Shown: piece by piece, positions 10,930-22,768 of the stretch
Numbering within the stretch: position 1 is the first letter of the stretch
How the letters are laid out: each line of letters begins with the position of its first letter
Assembly (NCBI GenBank): GCA_023374025.1
Contig: SIJG01000073.1
Location: 1-64,000, forward strand
Source of the DNA: Heterodera schachtii
Taxonomy: Eukaryota > Nematoda > Chromadorea > Rhabditida > Heteroderidae
Reading direction: 5' to 3'
Length of the DNA stretch: 64,000 nucleotides
Made by a program: the position numbers and the translations under genes
The notes under the pieces: generated by a model
What the model was told of the DNA's origin: nothing
Database searches by the model: none
The model's input: only the letters and a program-made list of their open reading frames with translations

Positions 10930-11760
10930 CTCATCAAATGTCAGACAATCCAAAGAAGCGGAGGAAAAAATGGCAAAAGCAATGTAAAATTAAAATGCCA
11001 ATTTTCAATTTCACTTTTAAATTTTGCTTTCCCTTTTCAGTTTCATCTCCGCTGACTGTTGGCTTTGTGTGTTTGATTTGTTGCCACCCTCGTCAGCTTG
11101 GACTTGGCATTGCGATGATCAGCCACCGATTTGACTATTACGTGGATGAACACTAACCCGCAAATGGACATTGGAATATTTTCGAATTCGAAGCAAAATT
11201 GGACAAAATAACTCAAAGCAAATGGCAATTACGACTTACGCTGGCGTTGGCTTACCAATTCCACAAAAAGCGCTGCCAAAGAAGAAAGTCGTCGGATTCA
11301 ATTGCATCAGAATATCGTAAAGTTTGCGATTATACAAAAAATTTGATCAACTTTTTCCCATTCATCATTTTCAGTTTCATCGAACAAAGTCATCGATTTT
11401 CTCCACCGTTTTGAACAACTTTTCGCAGCCTGTCAAATAAATTTTGAGGTCGACCGGTACAGTGACCAAATTGTGGAGTTCTTTGTTCTTAACATTTGGC
11501 CAATGATCGCGGAGGAAAGGCCATAGAAGAAATGGCATCGCCAAATTAAGGTATTTTAATTACAATGGAGTGGATATTTCGCATTTTTAATTGAAGAAAA
11601 TAATGCCACGCAAAGTCGCCGAATTTAAATGCGTCAGAGTCACGTAAAATTGTATCATTTCGTTTTCATTAAACAATTTTCACACATTTTAGGCATTTTC
11701 CAATGCTTTTTCTCCTGCCAATATTATCGTGCGTCTTGTGGATCAGCAGAAGTGAATGAA
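10930..11760 (+). pseudogene. F-box unit, heavily broken
   Basis: Exon 1 at 10,938 (MSDNPK, shifted by one missing A), F-box exon from 11,041 (FISADCWLCVFDLLPP, then a frameshift like that of the 2.7-kb copy). Inside the exon GAACACTAACCCGC replaces GAACACTTCAAAACCCGC. The third block starts at 11,375 and is cut at 11,510 by GGAAAGGCCATAGAAG, also seen at 6,583. A fourth-block start is fused to the terminal tail near 11,730. Confidence 0.65.
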
Positions 11761-12139
11761 TTTTGCTGCAAAGTGATCGATCAATTTGAATACGGAGATG
11801 GAGAATGAATGTTATAATTTTGACGTGCTCATTAATGTTCCTTTTTGTTGCAATGATCAATATGGATTTGTTGTATATGCCTTTATAGGCAACAAATTTT
11901 TGAATTTTGGTCATAATTTTTTTTGAAAAGGATAGAATTTTACATGCCCTATAGAGAGAACATTAAGGGCTATCAAATGATACGAAAAAATATTTTAATT
12001 CGGCTCGAACAAAAGATCCACAAAAGGGGGAAAATAGGGGAACCGCCGCCCGTTCGACGCGGCCACTTCGCCGCGGCCAGTTCTACATTTCGCCGCCATA
12101 ATTATTTTTAAAAATCTTTTTTTTTCAAAAATTTATAAC

Positions 12140-12834
12140 TAGGGTTGTAAATTATATGGATTAACATATTTTTTCTGCGCATATGCTATGAAGAAAGGGC
12201 TCAAAAATAGCATTTTTACGTTAAAATTTTTGATTTGGAGAAAGTTTTTAGTCCATATAAATCCATATTTTGGGGGTTTTCAAGAATAAATCCATATTTC
12301 GACATTTTTGGGTTTTTAGGTCCATATTTTGGCCATTTTTGGCAAATTTTCACAAGAAAAATGTAAAAAAAGCGAAAAATACACCCCTAAAGATTAACTT
12401 TTTGGAAATTTTTAAAAATACACCCCCACAAATACGAAAATTTGAGTTTTTAGTCGTCATTTTGACATTTTTAATAAATATTTTCGCCACTTTTTTTTGC
12501 AAACATTTCTTTTTTTAATGAGAATTTTTTCGAAATTTGCAAACTTGAAGGTATTTTTTATACAACGAACAATAATAAATATTTTTTTTTTGCATTTTTA
12601 TGTTTAAATCCATTTTTTGGTTGTTTATTGTTTTTTAAGTTTATTAAGCAAATATTGAATTCATACACCTTTTTTGAAATTTTTGAGGATTTAAAACATA
12701 TATTTGGCAGTTTTTAGTCCATATTTTGGTCCATATTTGGCCATTTTTGAGCTTTTTAGTCCATATTTCGTGCTTTTTAGTCCATATTTTATGTCCATAT
12801 TTTGGGTTTTTAGTCCATATAATTTACAACCCTA
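12140..12834. mobile_element. Non-autonomous hAT-like element, TCCATATTTT family
   Basis: Inverted ends TAGGGTTGTAAATTATATGG and its complement at 12,815-12,834, perfect over about 20 bp. Exact 8-bp target duplication TTTATAAC at 12,132-12,139 and 12,835-12,842. Both sides carry repeated GTCCATATTTTGG-type words. No coding capacity seen. Confidence 0.88.
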
Positions 12835-12842
12835 TTTATAAC

Positions 12843-13130
12843 TAAAGCTGAAGCTATGATGCGAAGCGAAAAAAATTAATTAAAGATAGGTTTCTCTTAT
12901 TTTGGGCAAATTACATGTATATGTATTATGAGAAAATTCTGGCGATGGACACAAAAGAAAGAACGATTAAAAGGCGAAGCCGATGGGTTTAAATAAAAAT
13001 TTCGTCAAAATGTTACCGAACATAAAGGAGGGGTTGATTTACGGACGCAAAAAAAAAATAATAAAGTTAAAATTTTGATCAATCTCGGATGCGCAAGTGT
13101 GGCCAACATTATCACCAGCTTCAAACACCA
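12843..13130. other. Spacer, no gene seen
   Basis: AT-rich sequence between the element and the next F-box fragment; nothing recognised. Confidence 0.35.
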
Positions 13131-13480
13131 TCAAAAATTGAACCATGAACCATTCAAAACGGTGCTTTCATGAATCAATTTTCCCACATTTTAGGCTTTT
13201 GCCAATGCTTCTTATTGGGCATTGAAATTCTTTGGAATCTGGCTCAATGGCACCAATGGAATGGAAATTGTCAAATCTTTTTATGGAAAACCAATGCCAA
13301 TTCCGCAAATGCCATTGCCATGCAAAGTCGTCGGATTCGAGCGTATTGGCATCGGGTAAGATTGGCTAAATATGAAATTTTAGGCAACACTTCCCATCCG
13401 ACTTTGTGTGTTCGATTTGCTTGCGCCTTCACAACTTGGCTTCGGAATTGCGATGATCAGCCACCGATTTAAATTGCTTT
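13131..13480 (+). pseudogene. Shuffled F-box fragments
   Basis: A fourth-block acceptor (GCTTTTGCCAATGCTTC, 13,194) joins second-exon sequence (ending ATGCCATTGCCATGCAAAG, then a GTAAGA donor near 13,357). After it comes a piece of the F-box exon (LCVRFAC in one frame, VFDLLAPSQLGFGIAMISH in the family frame) that stops abruptly at 13,472. The order is reversed relative to a gene, so this is recombined debris. Confidence 0.6.
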
Positions 13481-13799
13481 TAAAATTCCAATTGCTCTTT
13501 GATTTTGTTGTTTAATGTGAACGAATAAAAAGAAAAACGGTTTTTTGTTGTTGACACACAAAAACCAAAACGAAAACAATTCCATTTCAATTGACCATTT
13601 GAATAGTTTTTTTCTCTTTAATTTTTATTTTTTTATAAAGAAATCTGCTGATTTCATATAAGTTTTTAATTTTAATAAGCTAATTAAAGCCGCCGAAAAT
13701 TGTCTTAATAATTTGCCTCAAAAAAATCGTCGGATTCAAAGCCATTTCAATAAGGTAAATGGATTAATTAATTGTTTTCAAATGTAAACGAGTTCATCA

Positions 13800-14600
13800 T
13801 TTCATTTTCACAGATGCTTCAACAACAATGCCATCGCTTTTCTTGGCCATTTTCGTCCAATTTTTACCGCCTCTCCAATTAACTTGAGCATCGACACTTG
13901 GAGTGACCGCATTTTTGAGGCGACGATTTGTGCCGTCACTCCTCAACGACTGTCCATCGCTTCGCATTTTCAATGCCTGTCGTGGCGGATTCTTCGCCGA
14001 ATTTCCGGCCGATGACAGTGCCAATGCATAGGATGGACAATTCGTGGCAAAGTGGCTTTTCACTCATCGTCCGGACAATGTGCCAAAGGTGTTCAAATGC
14101 ACGTCAAAGAGCACGGACGCGCGTTTTGCGTCGAGGATTGAACACTTCAAAACGCGGCTCTTGGCAGTGTGTCTTCGAATACGACGCAAAAATTGTAAAG
14201 AGAAAAGAAGAAATGGAAATTGCCAATTCAGCAAAAAGCGCTGCCAAAGAAGAAAAGTCGTCGGATTCAATTGCATCAGAATATCGTAAAGATTGCGATT
14301 ATACAAAAATTTGATCAACTTTTTCCCATTCATTTTCAGTTCATCGAACAAAATGTCATCGATTTTCTCCACCGTTTTGAACAACTTTGGAAGAAGAAGC
14401 GGATTAACTGCCGTTATCAATGGAACCGAATTGAAATCCGAGTTGGTGATGAGCGTGGAATCGGAGACGGGTCAGTGATTGCTTTTTTCAAAAATTCAAA
14501 TTTATTGCGTTTCTTTTTTTAAGCTTCTCGGCACAATTCCCGGCACAAGTGATCAGCAGCAGAAGTGAATGAATGATTTGCTGAGAAAAGTGATCGATCA
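13800..14600 (+). pseudogene. F-box unit with internal deletion and stop
   Basis: The third block (13,810 on) reads NNNAIAFLGHFRPIF but loses the middle at 13,920. Later the ADDSANASDGQ motif becomes ADDSANA followed by TAG. Then come a second-exon end (14,180-14,290), a new third-block start (FIEQNVIDFLHRFEQ) and an in-frame jump into the fourth-block end (RYQWNRIEIRVGDERGIGDG) with a GTCAGT donor. The terminal exon lies at 14,521. Confidence 0.65.
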
Positions 14601-14699
14601 ATTTGAATTATGGAATTGGAAAACGATTTTGCTCATAAAAATGTTTCTTTTGCTTGGAATCATCAACTTTGATTTGCTTTACTGTTTTTTATTATTAGC

Positions 14700-15890
14700 A
14701 GGAATACGATTTTTGGGGGTCTGCCTATTTTTTTCACAGCACTCCGAGTGGCCGCACGAGATACATGTATATTTGGTGGATGTTAAGCTACTTTCGAGTA
14801 ATTAGTGCCTATTTTGGTAATGTGTGTGTGTCACTTTAAAAAATGCTTTAATCCCGGGATATGTTGGCGATTTTGAGAGTTAATTCTCAGCCTCGATTTA
14901 TCGGATTAACATTTTTTTAATTACAAATTTTTTGAAAATTTTACTCAATTTTATTAACAAATTCAATTAAAATTTCCTAAATTTCCGGCCGAGCCTGTCT
15001 CGGCACTGCTATAACCCAAGCATTGGCAAGGCTTTTAATTACCGGTCAGTGTGCCGTTGAGAGTGCCAACAATGACCTGTTCTTAATTTTGAAATTGCAA
15101 AATCGAATAATTGTGGATGATTTTGATTGGGAGACATGGCGAACCTCGTCTTCCACTAAATTTGCCACACACAATTTATTGCTTTGTTGCTAGGCAACGG
15201 CTAGAGGCTACGTGTACGTTTCGCCTACGAACGCAAATTGGACGTTAATTGCCCTAAAAAAATTTAAAAAATTTCACTAATTACTCTAATTTTTTTATTA
15301 ACTAAAACTTTTTATTTTATTAAAATTTTTGTATTGCCAATTACGAAGGAGAAGCATTTGGCAATTCCGCAAATTCAATTACTTCAAATGTTGAGGATGA
15401 AATCGGGGAAGGGTCAGTGATAAATTATCCAAAAAATTAAAATTCGGATTATTTCTTTTTTTTGAATTTTGGAGTTGCAAAATTTGTTCTTTTTGTTGGA
15501 ATGATCAAAAAAAAGTACGCATTCAATCACAATTAACGCCGTTCAATCCCAAATTTATGCGTTCAATTAACACAAATTAGTTAATTACTTGAATATGTAG
15601 ATAAAAGTGCACAAAATTCTTGCTTTTCATACCCCTCTCCCTCCAACAAAAAAAAAAAAATTCGCAAAATGAGCGTAAATGGAGAGGAGGAAGTGTTTTC
15701 ATAGTCGTGATAAAATTGGAAAATGCAAAAGCTAATGGAAATATGTAATAAAAACAATTTTAAAAAATGTGAATTTTGTTGAGATTGAAATTTTGCAGGA
15801 GGGGATTATTCCAAACCTAGAGAACCTCCGGGGGTTCAAATACACGTAAATACGGTAGGTAAGTCGGAATGTGAAATTTTTCTCCAAGGC
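14700..15890. other. Long spacer, isolated fourth-block scrap
   Basis: No intact gene. A short stretch at 15,340-15,420 resembles second/fourth-block ends (GCAATTCCGCAAATTCAATT, then GAAATCGGGGAAGGGTCAG). The segment 15,000-15,260 has higher GC and mixed composition but no exon or RNA that I recognise. Confidence 0.4.
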
Positions 15891-15915
15891 GTCGAATCTG
15901 AACCGAAAAAATTAG

Positions 15916-15923
15916 TATAAAAG
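15916..15923 (+). promoter_or_regulatory. TATA box of intact F-box gene
   Basis: TATAAAAG in the context AATTAGTATAAAAGTGG, identical to that at 2655. About 100 bp downstream is the ATG of the MPSKM exon. The conserved block continues with TTGCT, TCCTCCGCC and CATTATTATT. Confidence 0.65.
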
Positions 15924-16014
15924 TGGTTGCTTTTCCTCCGCCACTTTCATTATTATTATTTTCCATTCGCCATTTATTGTCGTCTCTCTCTATTCGACTT
16001 TCTCTCTTCTGACA

Positions 16015-17504
16015 ATGCCTTCAAAAATGACTTTGTACGTTTTGCGCATTTCTTCTCCACACATTTACCATTTTCTTCTCATTTTTAGTCTGTTTGGCGT
16101 GCCATTGTTTGTCGGCTGTTGCACCATTCTTTGGATGTTTTGGGACCGCTTTAAAAAACCATCAAACCACCACCATCAGACCAAATTTGCCCCAACAAAT
16201 TGTCAGACAACCAAAACGAAGCGCAGGAGGAAGAAATGAAGAAGCAAAAGCGGAGGAAGAAATGGAAGAAGCAATGTAAAATTTTAAAAAATGCCAATTT
16301 TAAATTTTGTTTTCCCTTTTCTTCAGCTTCATCTCTGGTGACTGTTGGCTGGCGGTGTTCGAATTGCTTCCGGCTTATCAACTTGGCCTCAGAATTTCAA
16401 TGATCAGCCACCGATTTGACATTTACGTGGACGAACACTTCAAAACCCGCAAATGGGGATTGGATTTTCTTCGAATTGGAAGCAAAATTGACGAGAATGG
16501 CACCAAGCAAGTGGAAATTGTCAATTACGATGGAGAAGAATTGCCAATTCCGCAAATCGAATTGCCACGCAAAGTCATCGGCTTCGAATGCATCATCATC
16601 TCGTAAAATTGGCCGGATGTCTAATTTTTGCCAACATTTCACATTCATTTTCAGTTATATCGACGGCACTGTCATCGCTTTTCTGCTCCATTTTCGCCAA
16701 CTTTTTGCCGCCTGTCAAATCAATTTGGCCATCAATACGTACAATAACCGCATTTTGGAGTTTATCTTTGGCAACATTTGGCCAATGCTCGCAGAATCCA
16801 TTGATGGCATGCAATTGTCCGTCGCATTTTTCAACCGTTTGCGTCAATTCGTGCCGTCAATTCTCAATGATTGCCCGGCACTTCGCGTTTTCTCTTCCAA
16901 CACCAGCAAATATATGGACTTTACATTCGATGACAGTGCCAATGCGTCCGATGAACAAGCGGTGGCCAAATGGCTTTTCACTCCGCATCCAAACAATGTG
17001 CCAAAGGTGTTCAAGTTGTTTCGCCCGGTGGATGATGACAATTTTAACACGAATATTGCAGCCTTCAGGACGGTGCGTGGCTTACCAACAATTATTATTT
17101 TTTAATTATTTTTTTCATATTTCAGGCATTCACCAATGCTTCATCTCCCGCCAAGTTCATCGTCGTCATTTGGTTTCCGTCGTATTTTGATCAGTCGTCG
17201 GTGGAGCCATTTGCGCTGACCAACGAAATGACACGCGAACAATTGGCATTGAAAGGCACTAACTTTAACAACTGTCTTCTGCTGATCCGTTCTCCAATTG
17301 CGCGAGATGTGAACAAATGGGCAGAATGGGAGGAGGAAGCGATTGATTGGGATATTCGTGGTCAATGTGATCAGATTGACATTCAAATTAATGATGAGGA
17401 CGAAATCGGAGACGGGTCAGCGAATGCTTATTCAAAAGCTTAAATTTATTGTGTTTTCTATTTTTAGGCTTCTCGACACAACTCTCGGTCAAAATGATCA
17501 GTAG
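16015..17504 (+). CDS. F-box-like family protein, best-preserved copy
   Basis: Possible leader exons 16,015-16,034 and from 16,090 (hydrophobic LFGVPLFVGCCTILWMFW, then basic). Main exons: about 16,262-16,275, 16,327-16,602, 16,655-17,072, 17,126-17,415, 17,468-17,504 (TAG). All four internal introns are GT-AG and phases agree. The F-box exon reads FISGDCWLAVFELLPAYQLG; the third carries FIFGNIWPMLAESIDG and DDSANASDEQAVAKWLF; the fourth ASSPAKFIVVIWF and NEMTREQLALKG. The MSDN start is changed to TTG (TTGTCAGACAAC at 16,200), and the hydrophobic leader is out of frame with the F-box by one base after a six-A run, so the true start is uncertain (MEEA at 16,262 is a fallback). Probable SCF-ligase adaptor by family. 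Confidence 0.7.
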
Positions 17505-17649
17505 AAGAGAATGAATTGCTGAGAAGTGATTGATCAATTTGGAGTTGGAAAATGAATTTTGAGGCTATTTTGATGTATTTTAAAAATGTTCTGTTGTTGC
17601 ATGCAATGATTAAATCGATTTGTTTTTTAAGATAATTTTTCAGATTTCT

Positions 17650-18173
17650 TAAATCAAATTAGCTGTAAGAATTTTTGGTAAAATCATCATCCTAGGGCTA
17701 AAAAACTCAAAGAATGCGCTTTACAAATTGGTGTTTACACGTGATTATTTGTGATCAGTGATCTCGAAAAACCCAGGAAAAGGCGTTTTACACGATTTTT
17801 TAAAATGTTTATTATTTTTTTTTGAAAATAGGATCACCCGAAAGCTTAAGATGTTTAGAAGCTTTTTCTAAGCTAGTTGCTTCCCGATTAGACAATTACC
17901 GAAAAAGTTATACATGAAATCCGAAAAAGTCGAATTTTTGAAATTTTTTCTTAATAACTTTTTCAAATGCCAAAAAATCTTTTGATTTTTGTATGGCTAA
18001 TAGAGCATGTGTAAAACTTTCAAATGATACAAAAATTGTATTTAAAAACATGGAAAATAACAATTAATCAGCATAAAAATTGAAAAAAGGCGTCAAAAAA
18101 ACGTTTGTGAGCTGCTGGTTGGGCATTGATGATGGGAATTAAATTTTTTTTCTAAAAAAATTTATAAAAACTA
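17650..18173. other. Intergenic, repeat-like
   Basis: No gene. Contains CTTTCAAATGATACAAAAAT near 18,016, part of the ATCAAATGATACC core seen in foldback repeats elsewhere (38.98, 56.04 and 60.11 kb). Confidence 0.4.
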
Positions 18174-18181
18174 TAAATTAG

Positions 18182-18607
18182 TAGAGGTGTGCCGTGAATC
18201 ACGGTCACGGTTACCGTGAATTTCAGGGGTTTTTTCACTCACGGTCACGATTCACGGGGTAAGTTCACGGTTTTTCCGTGAAAAATTTACACTGGATAAA
18301 ACTGAAAATTTCAGAATTTCATATTCTTTTATAGAGAAACTTGGTCATTTTTTGGGCAAAGTTAACTAAAAAATCGGAGCAAAAGTTGCAAAAAAAAAAT
18401 TTCCCCTGCGGCGCCTGTCGGCACCGCAGGGCCTCCAATACTTTTTTTGATAAATTTTGTAAAAAGTACATCACAAAAAAAAATAAAAAATAATTGGACG
18501 CCAGAGAAAATTTCTTAAATATTCACGGTCACGGTCACGAAAGCCGTGAATTTCACGGGTTTTTTGGATCACGGTTCACGGGTTTTTTCAGTCACGGCAC
18601 ACCTCTA
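18182..18607. mobile_element. Short deletion derivative of the hAT transposon at 52.8 kb
   Basis: Ends TAGAGGTGTGCCGTGA and TCACGGCACACCTCTA are the same as those of the transposase-bearing element at 52,783-55,526, and the same CACGGTCACGG arrays follow. Flanks TAAATTAG and TAAATTCA are a degenerate 8-bp target duplication. The interior keeps no transposase but includes one GC-rich palindrome (18,414-18,430). Mobilised presumably by the 52.8-kb transposase. Confidence 0.85.
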
Positions 18608-18756
18608 TAAATTCAGTTTTGGTTTTTTTTAATAAAATTCCCTGTATTTTTTTTTTACATTTTTTTGAAGACTTCAAAGCGATAGTTTCGAATTTACTCC
18701 CTTTGATTTTTCATATATCATTTTGTTTTTCTTAACTAATTTTCCCTCATTTTAGG

Positions 18757-19620
18757 CATTTGGGAAGAGGAAGCGATTGGCTGGCGAAACAATGCGCCGG
18801 ACTTGGACAAATACTTAACCGAAGAAGAAGCGGATGAGAAAATGGCAAATGAAATGTAAAATAAAAATGCAAATTTTCAATTTGTTTTCATTTTTTTCAG
18901 CTTCATCCCCGGCGACTGTTGGCTTTGTGTGTTCGATTTGCTGCCATCTTCACAACTTGGCCTTGCAATTGCGATGATCAGCCACCCTTTTGACCTCCGA
19001 GTGGACTTCCGCAAATCCGATTGCCACGCAAAGTCGTCGGATTTGAACGCATCATCATCAAGTAAAATGGGAGAAATGATTAAATGTTTTAAGGTTTATC
19101 GACCACAATGCCATCGCTCTTCTTGACCGTTTTCGCCAACTCTTCACCTCATTTTTTCCAATCATCAAGGGCTTGGAATTGTTCGTCGGAATTTTCCGTC
19201 GTTTGCGCGACAATTTGCCCCGGAACTGCTCAGCGTTGTCCATTACTTCGCTTTGTCACTGCCGCCGAACGACAGCGCCACGGCATCGGATGGACAAGCA
19301 CTGGCGAAATGGCTTTTCACTCCGCGTCGAAGCAATGTGCCAAAGGTGCTAAAATGCTGGCTGCTGGTGAAGAAGGATGGAATTTTGGCGTCGAAAATTG
19401 AAGTCTTTAAAGCGGTACTTACTAATACCTGATTCATTTGGCATTTTACGTATTTTTAATCAATTTTGCCTCATTTTAGCCATTTTCATGTGCATTGGCT
19501 CCTGCCAGTTTCATCGTTTCCGTTTGGTTTATGGTTTGATTCTACTGATCACCCAATTGTGCCCTCGACACAACGCTCGGCCCAAGTGATCAGCAGCAGA
19601 AGTGAATGAATGAAGATTTG
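18757..19620 (+). pseudogene. F-box unit with fused first exon
   Basis: A fourth-block acceptor starts an exon that jumps to EEEAIGW and then into an acidic linker (EEEADEKMANE) with a GTAAAA donor. The F-box exon (18,901) reads FIPGDCWLCVFDLLPSSQLG but loses its centre after DLRVD and shifts frame. The third block (19,095-19,415) has several frameshifts (TFC-VVC-type scrambling before NDSATASDGQALAKWLF). The fourth block is reduced to its first 50 bp before the tail at 19,565. Confidence 0.65.
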
Positions 19621-19879
19621 TTGAGAAGTGATCGATCAGTTTGAATTATGGATTTTGAAATTGACGTGCTCTTAAATATTTTCTTTTTTGTTACAATGAA
19701 TCAATTTCAATTTGTGTTATATATGCCTTTATGATAAATTTAGTGATTTGCTGAAGAGCGCAATTGATTTTAAGAATGTTTACCCCGACCCCCCAAAAGA
19801 GAACTTCCCCTCGGTTTTCTGCTGATTTCTGGCAATTTTTTCATTTTTTCGAAGCTAATTTAATCCGTGTCTTAACAAT

Positions 19880-20805
19880 TTGCCGCGACAAAATGTCAGA
19901 CAACCCAAAAAAAGCGGTGGAAGAGATGGCAAAAGCAATGCAAAATTAAAATGCCAATTTTCAATTTCAATTTTGTTTTCCTTTAGCTTGGCCTTGACAT
20001 TGCTCTGATCAGCCACCGTTTCGACTATTACGTGGACGAACACTTCAAAACTCGCAAAAGGTTCATTTTCAGATACATCGACGAAATGTCATCGCTTTTC
20101 TTCACCGTTTTCGCCAACTTTTCGCCGTCTGTCCGCTTAATTTGACCATCAATACGACGAGTGATCGCATTTCGGAGTTCATTTTGCGCAACATTTGGCC
20201 ATTGCCTCGGAAAAAACATTGATGCAATTGCATTAAATGGGAATGTCTTCCAACATTTGCGTAAATTCGCCCCGTCTCTGCTCGACGATTTGGCATCGCT
20301 TCGCTTTGTCTCGCTGAACTTAAGCACATCGTTCGCCGAATTCCCATGCGATGACAGTGCCACGGCATCGGATGGACAATCGGTGGCCAAATGGCATTGC
20401 ACTCCGCTTCAAAGCAATATGCCAAAAGTGTTGAGATGCTGCTGGTTGGACATGGATGACGAGAATTTGGCGTCGATGATTGAAGACTTCAAAACGGTAG
20501 TTCCAACCAAAATTCTCCCCCCCCCCCCCCCCCCTCTGATTTTTCGTTTCGTTTTTCCTAACCAATTTACCTTCATTTTAGGCATTTACCTTGTCTTCAT
20601 CTCGTGTCAATTTCATCGTTTCCGTGCACATTCATCGAGAGCGTCTGATATTTCTTCCATTGAGCGCTTTGTGCCCTTTGAGCTGACCAACGGAAAGACT
20701 CGGGAACAATTGGCATTCAAAAAGATCAACGATCTTTGTTTTGTGTTAGTCCGTTGTCCAATTAGTGATTTGTTGAAGAACGCAATTGGTTTTAAGAATG
20801 TTTAG
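19880..20805 (+). pseudogene. F-box unit, frameshifted
   Basis: Exon 1 at 19,894 (MSDNPKKAVEEMAKAM). The F-box exon is reduced to LGLDIALISHRFDYYVDEHF. The third block starts YIDE with a one-base loss, and near 20,208 has an extra C before NIDAIALNGN. It is then open through SFAEFPCDDSATASDGQ. The fourth block (20,582) loses frame (LSALCPLS stop) and ends by joining downstream tail sequence. A run of about 17 C at 20,518 lies in the intron. Confidence 0.65.
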
Positions 20806-20843
20806 AAATTTTAGAGTCCCGGCATGCTGAGTATGCAGATCAG

Positions 20844-20953
20844 TAGGGATGGGAACTTAAGTCACGAAAAATTTCCAAAAAGTCACTAAAACGGTAAAAA
20901 AACTGAAAAATTAGGTAATTAAAATCAAAATTTGACTTAAATTCCCATCCCTA
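20844..20953. mobile_element. 110-bp miniature TIR element
   Basis: Ends TAGGGATGGGAACTTAAGTC and GACTTAAATTCCCATCCCTA are inverted repeats. Flanks CAGATCAG and CTGATCAG form an 8-bp target duplication with one mismatch. The interior is a short A-rich stretch with CACTAAAACGG. Too short for coding. Confidence 0.8.
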
Positions 20954-21174
20954 CTGATCAGAAAGGCAAAGGAACACACTGATCGGAAATGATCAAGCCA
21001 AACAGGAGAGGGACACCAATTCAGCGACGCCGTAACATAAGCATAATTCTAATTCTAATGTTAATCTCAAATTTACAATCGTTTTTTGACCTTTAGGCCA
21101 GGGCTCGGACCGAAAAATTTGCAAAAACGAAACATCGGGCCCAAAAAACAATTGCAAAATTAAAGAAGCGCATT

Positions 21175-21424
21175 TTGGAAGTGATTTGTGCGCAAAACAT
21201 TCCTGAAACCGGATTAGCTGTAAGAATTTTTGGAAATTATTTTCACAGGGCTAAAACTCAAATTGCCAAACTCCCCCCCCCCCTTTTTTTGGAAGAAAAA
21301 CAATTTTTTTTTTCTAAAAAATTGGAAACACGCTTAATGAATGAAAATTTTTATCCGGAAATTTTCAGAAAAGCCTAAAGACCCAAATCAAATTCGTTAT
21401 CATTTGACGCCTAATTTGTAAGAG
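21175..21424 (+). other. Unit tail with empty site of the 4.5-kb element
   Basis: GGATTAGCTGTAAGAATTTTT and GGAAATTATTTTCA followed by GGGCTAAAACTCAAATTG matches the two flanks of the 4,539-5,508 element joined together, so this paralogous unit lacks the insertion. No coding exon here. Confidence 0.6.
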
Positions 21425-21575
21425 TAGAGTGAAGCGAGACCGGTAATTTGGGGCAAAACTGGGACCGGGACCATTTATGCTGGAAAAACCGGGAAAAACC
21501 GGGACTGGTCCCGGTCAAAACCGGGACCTCGGTACTCAGTTGTCCGTGTTTTGGTCCCGGTCTCGCTTCACTCTA
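21425..21575. mobile_element. 151-bp miniature TIR element, GGGACC-type
   Basis: Ends TAGAGTGAAGCGAGACCGG and CCGGTCTCGCTTCACTCTA are perfectly inverted. Flanks TGTAAGAG and CCTAAGAG share six of eight positions. The interior is CCGGGAC words. Related by words to the 45.5-kb element but with a different terminus. Confidence 0.8.
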
Positions 21576-21579
21576 CCTA

Positions 21580-22160
21580 AGAGCATTAAAATGCAATAAC
21601 TTCGGCAATGGGTCAGCGAATCTTTTTTTTTCAAAAATTCATTTTATTGTATTACGGTTTTAGGTTTTTTTTTGTCGCAACTCTCTGCCAAAGTGATCAG
21701 TAGAAGTGAATTGTTAAGAAGTGATCGACCAATTTGAATTATAGAATTATTGACATGCTCATAATTATTTTGTTTGAATGATCTTCATAAACGTGTATTT
21801 GTATAATGCATGTCTTAAGGATAAATTTAGTGATTTGCTGAAACCGCTGAAATCGTATTTAAAAAATTTTTAAGTTTGGCAAAGTTTTGGCGTTCTGTTT
21901 ACAAAATAAAGGGAAGCAAAAATGAGTCGATGTGTGGAGCAGAATTGGCATTCCAATTTCTGATGCGGATGGCATTGGAGATGGGTGAGAAAATGCTTAT
22001 TCTTCAAAAATCAAATTATTGTGTTACGGTTTTAGACTTCTCAACGCAACTCCGGCCCAAGTGATCAGCAGCAGCAGTGAAGGGAGGAGCAGATCGCCTT
22101 CGCCTTCGCCATCGCTACCGTTAGAAGAGGGGCTTCTGCAGAAAGAGGTGGGCACATTAA
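21580..22160 (+). pseudogene. F-box tails, two in tandem
   Basis: A frameshifted terminal exon and 3' tail at 21,660-21,850, then another terminal exon at 22,034 with the Ser/Pro/Arg extension (SRSPSPSPSLPLEEGLLQKEV) to a GTGGGC donor. The exons before each are missing, apart from scraps such as GATGGGTGAG at 21,980. Confidence 0.5.
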
Positions 22161-22768
22161 TTTTACATAATCCCTCCGATAATATTTGGGGTTTTTTTTA
22201 TACAAATAACATTCGCATGTTCCAAAAAGTATATCATTAAAATTAAAAAAAAACAAAAAAAAAAAAAAGATTTGGCGTCAGAGATTGAAGGCTTCAAAGC
22301 AGTGATTTCGATTTGATTTTAATTAACATTTTTACAGTCGCTGACGAAATATTTAAAGAGACCATCCATCTTGAGGTTGGTTGGCACCAAAAATCCAGGC
22401 CCAGAAAAACACAAGTTTCCCGAAAAAAACAATATTTTGTAAAATTTATTGGCGATAAAAACACACGTTCTGAATGGTACAGAATCCATAAAAAGCTTTA
22501 GAATGATCAATTAAATCCGTCGGGTCACCAAATTCCAAAGGATTACCCCCCAATTTTTGGGCCAATTTCACTCCCTCCGCCCCCCTCCACAATCTAATTT
22601 TTCCCTCCAATTTTTAAGATTACGAAGTCGACCAATTCCCTAACACTCCACGCGGGTGCGTTGGAGGTGGAAACGGCGTCGCTGAAGTTGGAGGATGGGA
22701 CGGGTGAGTGGTTGCGGAGCAGGCCCTAATTTTAGGAAAAAAATTTAAAAAAAACAATAATTCATCAT
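22160..22768. other. Spacer, no gene seen
   Basis: AT-rich, with a scrap of third-block end (GTCAGAGATTGAAGGCTTCAA, 22,276). A GC-richer stretch at 22,620-22,700 (GGTGGAAACGGCGTCGCTG) is not recognised. Confidence 0.4.

Noticed and set aside
15000..15260. Possible structured RNA gene in a GC-richer stretch
   Set aside because: No recognisable conserved motif or hairpin series; only composition stands out.
20518..20534. C run as a break or assembly gap
   Set aside because: It sits within an intron of a pseudogene and sequence on both sides is consistent with one F-box unit.
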